A stretch of DNA of 12,855 nucleotides from JARIHD01 sp036392795 (GTDB taxonomy: Bacteria; Patescibacteriota; Saccharimonadia; Saccharimonadales; UBA4665). Positions 4,996 through 11,832 of this stretch are shown piece by piece. The position numbers and the translations under genes are program-made. Where the stretch lies: positions 1 through 12,855 of the forward strand of contig DASVXH010000041.1 of assembly GCA_036392795.1 (NCBI GenBank), given 5' to 3'. The stretch's first letter is position 1. The number at the start of each line of letters is the position of its first letter. The notes beneath the pieces were generated by a model. The model saw nothing but the letters and a program-made list of their open reading frames with translations. It was not told the origin of the DNA and ran no database searches.

Positions 4996-6093
4996 TTAGG
5001 GTGACGAAAATGCTTGGCAGAGACCCGTTCCGCCAGGAATACTGCCGGGATCACTAGAGATGTAGCCTTGCATGATTGAATAACGCTTACACAGCGAGCC
5101 ATTCATTTCGATCGCATAATCTGAATGTAGATTTTTGCTTGTAGTACGAAGCGGGATGGCGACTTTTATGCGACGCAGTACGTCCTGAGCCTTGCCGGTT
5201 ACATCAATGACCGCCTGCGCACCTCGAATCTCCAATGCCGTTCCAGCCGCATTCTGGCCTTGTACACTGAGTGTGTTTTCGCGGTAGATGGACGAGACTC
5301 TCATATGAAAACTATTGGCTGCGGCACCGCCCGGAATATCTATGCGCAGACTACACCCATCAATATCGTCACATGCAACACCTATTCGGTTATTGCTGTT
5401 GCCGTAGCTAGGTGCATAGTTTATAGCCGTTGCGCCACCGGATGCAAAAGGAACAGCAAAAACAGTCATAGTATCATCGCGCAGGCTATCGGCCGTTAAA
5501 CTTCCCTGTGTGGGAACCAGGTCAATCCTGAGCACCCCAAATCCGCAAGGCCAGCTTCCGCCGGTATTAGGAACGAAGGTATTAACACTCGTTGGGCAAC
5601 CATCGGTGGGAGTATCGGTATCTTCCTTGGTATTCCACTTAAGCTGTACACTCCGAATGTTGGCGCCAGAGTCAGAGATAAGCGGTATCACCGTAGCCGG
5701 GTTGCCGACATTACTATACTGCAGCGTCTTTGGAGAGGCATCTACCAATAAACAGGTATATTTAATATTTTTATCGGTATCAATATCGGGATTAAGCGCC
5801 GCATAAAAACCACTAACGCCACTGCCCCCACACTGCGTCTTGTCCGTAACCGTCAGGTTGTTATTAACTGCTTCCTGAATTATTTTGCGTGTATCATTAA
5901 TGCCGGTTTCTGCCGCATAAAACGCCTGGGTACTTAATTGACGATCCAGTGTTTCGCGCTGGTTACGGCGGGCAATTTGCGCAAAGCCAAGCACAATCAG
6001 ACTAATAACGATCATCAAAACGATGGTAGTCATAATAGCAATCATTCCTTGTTCCGACTGGCGAAGATTGGTTGGTGGCTGCATGTTGCTCAT
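4996..6093 (-). CDS. PilX-like type IV pilus minor pilin / assembly protein
   Basis: This 365-residue protein has a short leader, one N-terminal hydrophobic helix (about 17-41) and the signature QAFYAAETGIND of the PilX N-terminal family. These proteins act with other minor pilins at the pilus tip to prime assembly. The probable cleavage point is SEQG followed by MIAIM; the Glu usually found at mature position 5 is absent, as is common for PilX-like proteins. The long extracellular part has eight cysteines, an even number that would allow four disulfides, and is rich in Gly, Ser, Thr and Asn. The ATG at 6093 lies 7 bases after the stop of the PilW-like gene; an ATG at 6084 is also possible. 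It is the last gene of the pilus operon. A dedicated terminator is not obvious. Confidence 0.75.
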   Translation of the reverse strand: MSNMQPPTNLRQSEQGMIAIMTTIVLMIVISLIVLGFAQIARRNQRETLDRQLSTQAFYAAETGINDTRKIIQEAVNNNLTVTDKTQCGGSGVSGFYAALNPDIDTDKNIKYTCLLVDASPKTLQYSNVGNPATVIPLISDSGANIRSVQLKWNTKEDTDTPTDGCPTSVNTFVPNTGGSWPCGFGVLRIDLVPTQGSLTADSLRDDTMTVFAVPFASGGATAINYAPSYGNSNNRIGVACDDIDGCSLRIDIPGGAAANSFHMRVSSIYRENTLSVQGQNAAGTALEIRGAQAVIDVTGKAQDVLRRIKVAIPLRTTSKNLHSDYAIEMNGSLCKRYSIMQGYISSDPGSIPGGTGLCQAFSSP

Positions 6094-6100
6094 GGCTATT

Positions 6101-6769
6101 CTATTTTACCCTTTTTGTTACATTAGCGGTAATATCGGCGACTGCACAAAACTGCGCACCGACACGAATACTGCGACACGCCGCATTAGGGCTACGAAAT
6201 CCCGTAGCATCACCTGGACTGGCAGGATTGAATACAACTTCATCATCACCGTAAATCAGGCGAACACTTATGCGGTAGTAGTCACCACCAACGCTGGTTA
6301 TGTCCAGCCGTGCTACACGCATGTTGGGCTCTAAAAGTTCGCGGCCATTCAGCGATGGTGTCCCTTTTACGTCCTGAGGAGCTGTGGTGGATTCGCACCC
6401 TGGCTCATCAGAGACTACGATGCCATGAAACGCTTCATTAGCGCCCGCGGTCTGCGACACTGAATAGCCAGTTGTATAGCTATAAAGTGAATTGCCGACA
6501 CAAAATGCGTAATTGGTGCCGGGTGTAGGAGATACGGCAGTACTTGTGACATCTTGGCCGCTAAACTGAATGGACTGGGCAATACCATCCACCAGACTAC
6601 GGGCCGTAGACTGAAGCTTTGCTTCAGTTACTCCCTTGTAATACACACGGGTCAGCTGCAAAATCGCGGTAGCAATAACCAGCAAGAGCACGCCGAAGAC
6701 AGCCGTCGCTATCATCAATTCGGTAACCGTAAAGCCTTTTTCGCTGCGAATCTTCACTAAACGACTCAT
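6101..6769 (-). CDS. PilW/GspJ-like minor prepilin
   Basis: This 222-residue protein has a class III signal peptide, SEKG followed by FTVTELMIATAV, cleaved after Gly12 by the prepilin peptidase. Phe is at +1 and Glu at +5, followed by a hydrophobic helix to about residue 40. The extracellular domain has four cysteines and beta-rich segments such as RVARLDITSVGGDYYRISVR, as in minor pilins of the PilW/PulJ group. Its ATG overlaps the TGA of the PilV-like gene as ATGA, so translation is probably coupled. It likely forms part of the tip complex with the neighbouring PilV-, FimT- and PilX-like proteins. The prepilin call is firm; assignment to PilW rather than another minor pilin rests on position and length. 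Confidence 0.8.
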   Translation of the reverse strand: MSRLVKIRSEKGFTVTELMIATAVFGVLLLVIATAILQLTRVYYKGVTEAKLQSTARSLVDGIAQSIQFSGQDVTSTAVSPTPGTNYAFCVGNSLYSYTTGYSVSQTAGANEAFHGIVVSDEPGCESTTAPQDVKGTPSLNGRELLEPNMRVARLDITSVGGDYYRISVRLIYGDDEVVFNPASPGDATGFRSPNAACRSIRVGAQFCAVADITANVTKRVK

Positions 6770-7218
6770 CGGTATACCCTATATTTCAGCGTTACATTGC
6801 TCGCGGTGCCGGTCAGGGCCTCCCAGGTTACCAACACAGTAAAGTCATTTGACGTCCGAGTAACACGAAGATTGTAAGATGGATCAGCCGTCGTCGGACT
6901 ACCATCGGCATTCACTCGGCAAGCCGCGTCCGACGCATTAGACGCCGTTACTGTACCCGTCAGACAAAAAGCTGCCGGTACCGATGCACCAAAAATACTA
7001 TCTGGCGACGTGCCAGCCAGGTACTTCAGTTGCTCAACCTGCCCTTCGGCGAGTTTGACAGCGCTTTGACGCTCCTGCGCATCTCGATTGCCCTTAAAAC
7101 TGCGGTCGGCCGTCACAAAGGCGCCGCCCAACAATAAGCTGACGACCGCAATCGAAACCAGCACCTCCACCACGGTATCCCCACGTTCCGTCAAACGTTT
7201 AAGCTGCAGCCCTAACAT
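6766..7218 (-). CDS. PilV/GspI-like minor prepilin
   Basis: This 150-residue prepilin has leader MLGLQLKRLTERG followed by DTVVEVLVSIAVVSLLL. Cleavage after Gly13 would leave Asp, not Phe or Met, at mature position 1, while Glu at +5 is kept. The GDTxVEVL style is one I associate with Saccharibacteria and other CPR prepilins. After the helix (to about residue 36) comes a heptad-like stretch and then a small globular part with two cysteines (AAFC and DAAC), probably a disulfide. The gene overlaps the stop of the FimT-like gene by 7 bases and the start of the PilW-like gene by 4 bases, so it sits in the middle of a translationally coupled unit. PilV/GspI-like naming is from size and order. Confidence 0.8.
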   Translation of the reverse strand: MLGLQLKRLTERGDTVVEVLVSIAVVSLLLGGAFVTADRSFKGNRDAQERQSAVKLAEGQVEQLKYLAGTSPDSIFGASVPAAFCLTGTVTASNASDAACRVNADGSPTTADPSYNLRVTRTSNDFTVLVTWEALTGTASNVTLKYRVYR

Positions 7219-8018
7219 GAGGTACCATTCCTGATACTAAGCGTTACTGATAATTGACGGCCATTGCTGCCGATCGTGATAAGCCCGGACTGATTAGTGC
7301 CGCCACTCTTAAAGCAAAGACTAACGCCGCCAGCCGGATTGACTGTACTACTTCCCAGATTGCTGTTAATACGCTGTGCTCCAACCTGTTGAGTTAAGCC
7401 GTATGGGGTATTGGTGACGGGAATAACATTTACCTGTTGCTCTCCCGATATAATAGAGTCTGCGCTGGCAGAAAGTTTGTTAACAAAGGCTATGGTACCG
7501 GTGGTGTTCGTGCCGGTTGTTGTTAGCCCGTAGAGCAAGGGCTTAACCTCACTGGCATCCGGGGTAGAAGGACTACTGGTACTCGGAGCGACAACCCTCG
7601 CCTCTGCCTGGTCATAGTCGGTGGGCTCATCCCCGGCCGTCGTGCGTTGGAGGCCGGCGATAGTGTAGATCTTCATAATTTCCGGATCTGAACTACCCAC
7701 TTTAAACTGGATAGCCTTCCCGAGGAATGTACAACCAACATTTTCACCTTGATCAGTTGATCCCGCAGCCGCGAATACTGGCCCCGATCCGCCTGCGGTA
7801 CAGCTAAAGTTGTTTGTGTTAGGGTAAAACCCTGCGCCGACTTCGTTGATGGTTTGCTGTATCTGCGAACGCACCTCGTTAATGCCTTGTTCGAACTGGG
7901 TTTTTGCCTGTCTGCCGGACAAACTAGCGGCTACCACCAAAAATAGTCCGCCGGTTACAGCCAGAACAATCAGAGTTTCAGTAATAGTAAAGCCGCGGGC
8001 CCTTTGACCACCCTTCAT
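7212..8018 (-). CDS. FimT/GspH-like minor prepilin
   Basis: I place the start at the ATG at 8018, giving 268 residues with a proper class III leader: MKGGQRARG followed by FTITETLIVLAVTGGLFLVV. Phe is at +1 and Glu at +5. The same frame is open for 30 more codons to 8108, but that extension puts 39 residues before the cleavage site and overlaps the pilD end, so I reject it. Downstream are an SGRQAKTQFEQGINEVRSQIQQ helix of the GspH/FimT kind, a Ser/Thr/Pro-rich central region, and four cysteines, the last being the C-terminal residue. An extended -10 (TGC-TATACT) ends 7 bases before this ATG, and no Shine-Dalgarno is present, supporting a leaderless start. It heads the four-gene minor-pilin unit, 43 bases after pilD. 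Confidence 0.8.
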   Translation of the reverse strand: MKGGQRARGFTITETLIVLAVTGGLFLVVAASLSGRQAKTQFEQGINEVRSQIQQTINEVGAGFYPNTNNFSCTAGGSGPVFAAAGSTDQGENVGCTFLGKAIQFKVGSSDPEIMKIYTIAGLQRTTAGDEPTDYDQAEARVVAPSTSSPSTPDASEVKPLLYGLTTTGTNTTGTIAFVNKLSASADSIISGEQQVNVIPVTNTPYGLTQQVGAQRINSNLGSSTVNPAGGVSLCFKSGGTNQSGLITIGSNGRQLSVTLSIRNGTSC

Positions 8019-8025
8019 AACTTGT

Positions 8026-8034
8026 AGTATAGCA
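8026..8034 (-). promoter_or_regulatory. Extended -10 promoter of the minor-pilin operon
   Basis: The minus strand reads TGC-TATACT, ending 7 bases before the ATG at 8018. It lies in the 43-base gap after pilD. No -35 match is seen. It would start transcription at or within one base of the ATG, and it supports the shorter start of the FimT-like gene. Confidence 0.5.
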
Positions 8035-8061
8035 TAAGCTCTTTGGTGGACGCACGGCATT

Positions 8062-8847
8062 TTAGGCATAGAATAACCCGGTATACCACCCAATAATGGC
8101 AGCGCCAAAAAGTTTCACCACGATGAGTCCCGCGATAAGCAGCGGTCCAAATGGCATCTGCGTTTTGCGGTTGGCTTTGCCCTGCAAAATGAGCGGCAAC
8201 GATACCAACATTCCTAACACTGAAGCCGTAAATAGGAGTAAGAATCCTTCAATAACACCGCCCGCCAGCAGGCCCAAAGCTATGCCCAGCTTGACATCTC
8301 CGCCACCAATCCAGGTCCCTTTAGACATCTGAAATAACAGATAAAAAATACCACTCACCACCAGCGCGCCGCCTGCCGCACCAGCCACAATCCGCCAGTT
8401 CATATCTAAAATTGCAACCAACACAACCTGCAGAACAGCCAAACCAATCAATGGGAATACCACAGTGTTGGGCAGCAAATACCATCTTAGGTCATATACC
8501 GCCAAGGCCACGAATCCAACCACAAAAATAAGCCAAAAGATAAACTGAACGACATTTGTGCCAGTTAGCTCCAGTGGCCAAAAATGATACGAGAGCACAA
8601 AAAGCACCGGTACAGCCAACTCAACCAGAGGATTATCGTCGATCTTTTTATGACAGTACCGACATTTACCGCGCAGCCACAGCCAACTCACCACCGGAAT
8701 AAGATCCAACGGCCCAAGCACATGGTGACAATGTGGGCACTCAGAACGACCATTAACCCAGTCCTTGCCCTCGTGCAGACGCCAAACTAAGGCATTTACA
8801 AAACTACCCAGGATAAGCCCCAGACCAATAAGCATAACAATAATCAT
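8062..8847 (-). CDS. pilD: Type IV prepilin peptidase (A24 aspartic protease)
   Basis: This 261-residue polytopic membrane enzyme removes the short leaders of prepilins on the cytoplasmic side and, in many species, N-methylates the new N-terminus. The cytosolic zinc-binding part shows two CxxC pairs (C37/C40 in CPHC, C62/C65 in CRYC). The catalytic aspartates are Asp119 in YDLRWYLLP and Asp184 in GGGDVKL, the standard GxGD-type signature. About seven to eight hydrophobic segments are visible. All the prepilins made by its neighbours are its likely substrates. The ATG at 8847 has no Shine-Dalgarno at normal distance. A TATGAT lies 11 bases upstream with TTGTGC 16 bases before that. The gene is separated from pilA by a strong terminator, so it has its own transcript start. 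Confidence 0.95.
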   Translation of the reverse strand: MIIVMLIGLGLILGSFVNALVWRLHEGKDWVNGRSECPHCHHVLGPLDLIPVVSWLWLRGKCRYCHKKIDDNPLVELAVPVLFVLSYHFWPLELTGTNVVQFIFWLIFVVGFVALAVYDLRWYLLPNTVVFPLIGLAVLQVVLVAILDMNWRIVAGAAGGALVVSGIFYLLFQMSKGTWIGGGDVKLGIALGLLAGGVIEGFLLLFTASVLGMLVSLPLILQGKANRKTQMPFGPLLIAGLIVVKLFGAAIIGWYTGLFYA

Positions 8848-8858
8848 GCTGATATCGT

Positions 8859-8886
8859 ATCATAATCTCCTGCCCCGATGGCACAA
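8859..8886 (-). promoter_or_regulatory. pilD: Putative promoter of pilD
   Basis: TTGTGC and TATGAT on the minus strand are 16 bases apart; the -10 ends 11 bases before the pilD ATG, implying a leader of only about 4 bases. The -35 abuts the T-run of the pilA terminator. Confidence 0.4.
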
Positions 8887-8888
8887 AT

Positions 8889-8918
8889 AAAAAAAGCAGG
8901 TGTTACCCTGCTCTTTTT
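8889..8918 (-). terminator. Strong rho-independent terminator of pilA
   Basis: The leftward transcript forms AGCAGG-GUAACA-CCUGCU flanked by A-run and U-run, so the stem can extend to 12 bp with one G-U pair, ending in seven U. It starts 17 bases after the pilA stop. It isolates pilA from pilD, allowing a much higher pilin level. Confidence 0.9.
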
Positions 8919-8934
8919 ATAATTGGCTAATCTT

Positions 8935-9411
8935 CTAGGAAGATACACATTGGGTGCCAGATGGCTCAGTTGCGAAGTATGCAGCGTAACTTCGTGCACT
9001 ACCACCAGTTAAGGTTGGAGTGTTGCCGTTACAGACAGCACCCTTCACAATAACAATGGTGTTGTTGTCTGGTGCGGATGGCACGGAAGTAGCCAAGGTT
9101 ACGGTACCGCTGTTAAAGTAACCAATCTTAGCAGTGGTTGAGTTGGTACCACTACCGCCAGCGATAGTAACATCGTTACCACTCACTGTTAGCGAGGTGG
9201 GAACCTGACCACCATTATTGTTGGTGTATTCCGAGATACCGCCCAAGATAGCTGCGGCATCATTCTTGCGCTGTGTGTTACGTGAGTTACGCTGCAATGC
9301 AGGAACGGCCAGGAAGACTACCAGCAGGATCAAACCGGCGATAGCAAGAACGATCAGCACCTCGATGATGGTGAAACCTTCTTGTTTACGTTTCTGTAAA
9401 TTTTGTAGCAT
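8935..9411 (-). CDS. pilA: Major type IV pilin
   Basis: This 158-residue prepilin has leader MLQNLQKRKQEG cleaved before Phe13; the mature N-terminus is FTIIEVLIVLAIAGLILLVV with the canonical Phe1 and Glu5. The long hydrophobic helix is followed by a basic turn and a compact Gly/Ser/Thr/Asn-rich head with two cysteines (C127, C155) that would form the C-terminal disulfide loop. Mature length is 146 residues, usual for pilin. Three things mark it as the major subunit: the best sigma70-type promoter in the window, a purine-rich Shine-Dalgarno (AAAGGGGG, 8 bases before the ATG), and its own strong terminator. It follows pilC and precedes pilD. It could in principle be one of several pilins in this genome. 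Confidence 0.9.
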   Translation of the reverse strand: MLQNLQKRKQEGFTIIEVLIVLAIAGLILLVVFLAVPALQRNSRNTQRKNDAAAILGGISEYTNNNGGQVPTSLTVSGNDVTIAGGSGTNSTTAKIGYFNSGTVTLATSVPSAPDNNTIVIVKGAVCNGNTPTLTGGSARSYAAYFATEPSGTQCVSS

Positions 9412-9458
9412 TGCAAATGCCCCCTTTGCTGTTGTTTTAAATGCTTATGCTAATTGGA

Positions 9459-9487
9459 ATAATACGGTTTGTCTGAGAAAAATGCAA
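9459..9487 (-). promoter_or_regulatory. pilA: Promoter of pilA
   Basis: On the minus strand TTGCAT (-35) and TATTAT (-10) are separated by exactly 17 bases. The start of transcription would fall near 9452, giving a leader of about 40 bases that contains the AAAGGGGG ribosome-binding site. Confidence 0.7.
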
Positions 9488-9510
9488 TACATTTATACAC
9501 AGGTATTACC

Positions 9511-10731
9511 TTATATAAATGACTTGCCTGCCAGACCATATACCGGCAACAACACCGCAGCCACAATTATGAAGGCTACAATACCTAAAATGACCATCAA
9601 TACCGGCTCAATAATAGTGGAGATGGCCTTGATTTGGTCGTCAACCTCTTTTTCATAGTAGTCGGCACTTTTGGCCAACATCTGCTCCAGTGAACCCGAC
9701 TGTTCACCAATACGGATCATATTCGGCACGAGTTCCAGGAAGTTCGGATCGTTTTGCAGGGCGTCAGATAATGCTTTACCGCCCTTCACTTTTTCGGCTG
9801 CGCGATGGATAGAGTTCTCGACATGAACGTTGTTAACCGAGTTGGCGGTAATATCCAGCATCTGAATAAGCGGCACGCCACTTGCTACCAACGTTGTACC
9901 AGTCCGGGCAAAGCGCGCCATATACATTTTCATAAATAGTGGTCCGATTGGCCACATATGCATCTTTGCCTTATCAATTACCTGCTTGCCGCCGAACGTT
10001 CGCGCCCAGCGGGTTGTAACAAAGGCCATAAATCCCAAAAGAGCCACAACCAACCACCAAAAATCTATAACAAAATTGGATACGGCGAGCAAGATCTTGG
10101 TAATCAGGGGTAGTTGTGTGTCACCACCCAGGCCAGAATACAATACCTCAACCTGCGGCAACACCTTAACCATCATAAAGGTCAAAACACCGATCATCAC
10201 CGCAACAACAATTAGCGGGTACACCATCGCGCCCCGGACCTTACTAACAAGATCGGCATCTTTTTCTTGCTGGATAGCCAAACGCTCTAGAGCCTTATCC
10301 AGAGTACCAGATGCTTCACCGGCGGCGATCAGGCTTATATAGACCTGATTGAATACCTCCGGGTGCTTACCCATTGCTACCGATAAAGTCGCGCCGGCTT
10401 CAACGTCGGCGATCACCTTATTGATAACAACTTTGAGCGGCTTGCTGGTAGTCTGGTTATTTACATTACGCAAACTCTGAACCAGAGGCAACCCTGCATT
10501 GATCAGCGTCGAAAGCTGCCTGGAAAAAAGCACTTTATCTTTGGTTTTAACACGATTCAGTCTTCGAGCCAAAAAACCGTTGGCTGCTTTTTCGGAAAGC
10601 GCGATGTCGATCGGTACAAAACCCTCTTTACGAATCAGTTTTGCGGCAGCTTGCTCATTTTCGGCCTGAACGTCTGATTTGATGTATTGGCCAGTTGCCG
10701 GGTCACGCGCGGTGTAGCGAAAATTAAGCAT
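9511..10731 (-). CDS. pilC: Type IV pilus inner-membrane platform protein
   Basis: This 406-residue protein is the GspF/PilC platform that couples the PilB and PilT motors to pilin insertion. It has the short N-terminal region (FRYTARDPATGQYIKSDVQA) and two tandem T2SSF domains. The first is at about 67-190 with FSRQLSTLINAGLPLVQSLR, the second at about 273-395 with FARTGTTLVASGVPLIQMLD. Each contains the GE-x-SG motif (AAGEASGTLD at 137-145, RIGEQSGSLE at 340-349). Three membrane segments are seen at about 170-190, 219-240 and 372-395, the family norm. The ATG is 9 bases after the pilT stop, so pilT and pilC are one operon. No good terminator follows, so some read-through into pilA is likely. 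Confidence 0.95.
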   Translation of the reverse strand: MLNFRYTARDPATGQYIKSDVQAENEQAAAKLIRKEGFVPIDIALSEKAANGFLARRLNRVKTKDKVLFSRQLSTLINAGLPLVQSLRNVNNQTTSKPLKVVINKVIADVEAGATLSVAMGKHPEVFNQVYISLIAAGEASGTLDKALERLAIQQEKDADLVSKVRGAMVYPLIVVAVMIGVLTFMMVKVLPQVEVLYSGLGGDTQLPLITKILLAVSNFVIDFWWLVVALLGFMAFVTTRWARTFGGKQVIDKAKMHMWPIGPLFMKMYMARFARTGTTLVASGVPLIQMLDITANSVNNVHVENSIHRAAEKVKGGKALSDALQNDPNFLELVPNMIRIGEQSGSLEQMLAKSADYYEKEVDDQIKAISTIIEPVLMVILGIVAFIIVAAVLLPVYGLAGKSFI

Positions 10732-10740
10732 CGGTGTTTA

Positions 10741-11808
10741 CTAACCCCTCATTAACCGATCAAGTTCATCCAAATCGACGGCGTAGTTGCGTGCGTCATC
10801 GTAACTAATAGTACCGGCGTGAACCATGGCGGCAAGTGTCTTGTCCATGGACTGCATCCCGTATTCGCTACCGGTCTGAATAACTGCTTCCAGCTGGTGG
10901 GTCTTGCCCTCCCGGATGATATTGCGAACCGCTGGAGTGGCGACCAAAATTTCAGCCGCAGCGATTCGACCACCACCAATCGCAGGAACTAACCGCTGTG
11001 AACAAATCGCCATCAAAATATTAGACAGCTGTGAACGAATCTGGGGCTGCTGATGGGGCGGAAAAACGTCGATCATACGGTCAATAGATTGTGCTGCACT
11101 GTTAGTGTGAAGCGTAGCAAACACCAAGTGACCTGTTTCAGCGATAGTAATGGCCGAGGCAATAGTCTCAAGGTCACGCATCTCTCCAATCATCACAACA
11201 TCAGGGTCTTCACGCAGAGCCGAACGAAGCGCCGCCGAAAATGAATAGGTATCATAATGTACTTCGCGCTGAACAATCACCGATTTTTTGGAACGGTGGG
11301 TATATTCAATAGGATCCTCGATAGTAATAATATGCTCGCTGCGCTCCATATTGATCTTGTGAACCATGGCGGCAAGGGTCGTGGATTTTCCGGAACCAGT
11401 CGGCCCAGTCACCAGTACCAAACCACGAGGATAACTGGCAAACTTGTCGACAATTGCCGGCAGCCCCAGCTGTTCGATAGTCAAAATCTCATTGGGAATC
11501 AGACGCAGGGCGCCTGCCAGATTGCCCCGCTCATGAAAAGCGTTGACACGAAAACGACCCAAGTCACCAAAGGCAAAACTAAAGTCGAACTCCTTATCCT
11601 TTAGCAGGATCTGTTTTTGGTCCTCATCCAGAATCGCAAAAACTAGTGCCTCAACAGCTTCATCGGTTAACACATCAGCGCCCGATACCGGCACCAGCTT
11701 GCCATCAACGCGCAACATCGGTGGCAAGCCCACCTGTAAGTGAAGGTCTGAAGCTTTTTTCTTAACAACCTCTTCCAGAAGTATCTCTATTCTTGGTTGT
11801 CCGTTCAT
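10741..11808 (-). CDS. pilT: Type IV pilus retraction ATPase
   Basis: This 355-residue hexameric ATPase powers pilus disassembly (retraction, twitching, DNA uptake). The N-terminal PAS-like domain (about 1-100) has KKASDLHLQVGLPPMLRVDG. The RecA-like core has Walker A GPTGSGKST (135-143), the Asp box ITIEDPIEY (161-169), Walker B VVMIGEMRD (204-212) and the His box GHLVFATLHTNS (226-237). The C-terminal AVRNIIREGK (293-302) corresponds to the AIRNLIRE motif needed for retraction in known PilT proteins, and QTGSEYGMQSMD (311-322) is also typical. All key residues are present, so it should be active. The ATG at 11808 has AAAGGGTGG upstream and follows pilB by 24 bases. Confidence 0.96.
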   Translation of the reverse strand: MNGQPRIEILLEEVVKKKASDLHLQVGLPPMLRVDGKLVPVSGADVLTDEAVEALVFAILDEDQKQILLKDKEFDFSFAFGDLGRFRVNAFHERGNLAGALRLIPNEILTIEQLGLPAIVDKFASYPRGLVLVTGPTGSGKSTTLAAMVHKINMERSEHIITIEDPIEYTHRSKKSVIVQREVHYDTYSFSAALRSALREDPDVVMIGEMRDLETIASAITIAETGHLVFATLHTNSAAQSIDRMIDVFPPHQQPQIRSQLSNILMAICSQRLVPAIGGGRIAAAEILVATPAVRNIIREGKTHQLEAVIQTGSEYGMQSMDKTLAAMVHAGTISYDDARNYAVDLDELDRLMRG

Positions 11809-11832
11809 GTATTTATTCCACCCTTTACTTTC

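Noticed and set aside
411..6769. Alternative genetic code with TGA as glycine (code 25)
   Set aside because: TGA ends the Nudix and PilV-like genes at natural positions, and no in-frame TGA occurs inside the conserved genes.
8019..8108. N-terminal extension of the FimT-like prepilin
   Set aside because: It would place 39 residues before the prepilin cleavage site and overlap pilD; the ATG at 8018 gives a normal 9-residue leader and has an extended -10 directly upstream.
8807..8863. Short upstream frame starting with AGGAGATTATG before pilD
   Set aside because: It has a good Shine-Dalgarno spacing but its ATG lies inside the proposed pilD -10 box and the frame is only about 19 codons; probably fortuitous.
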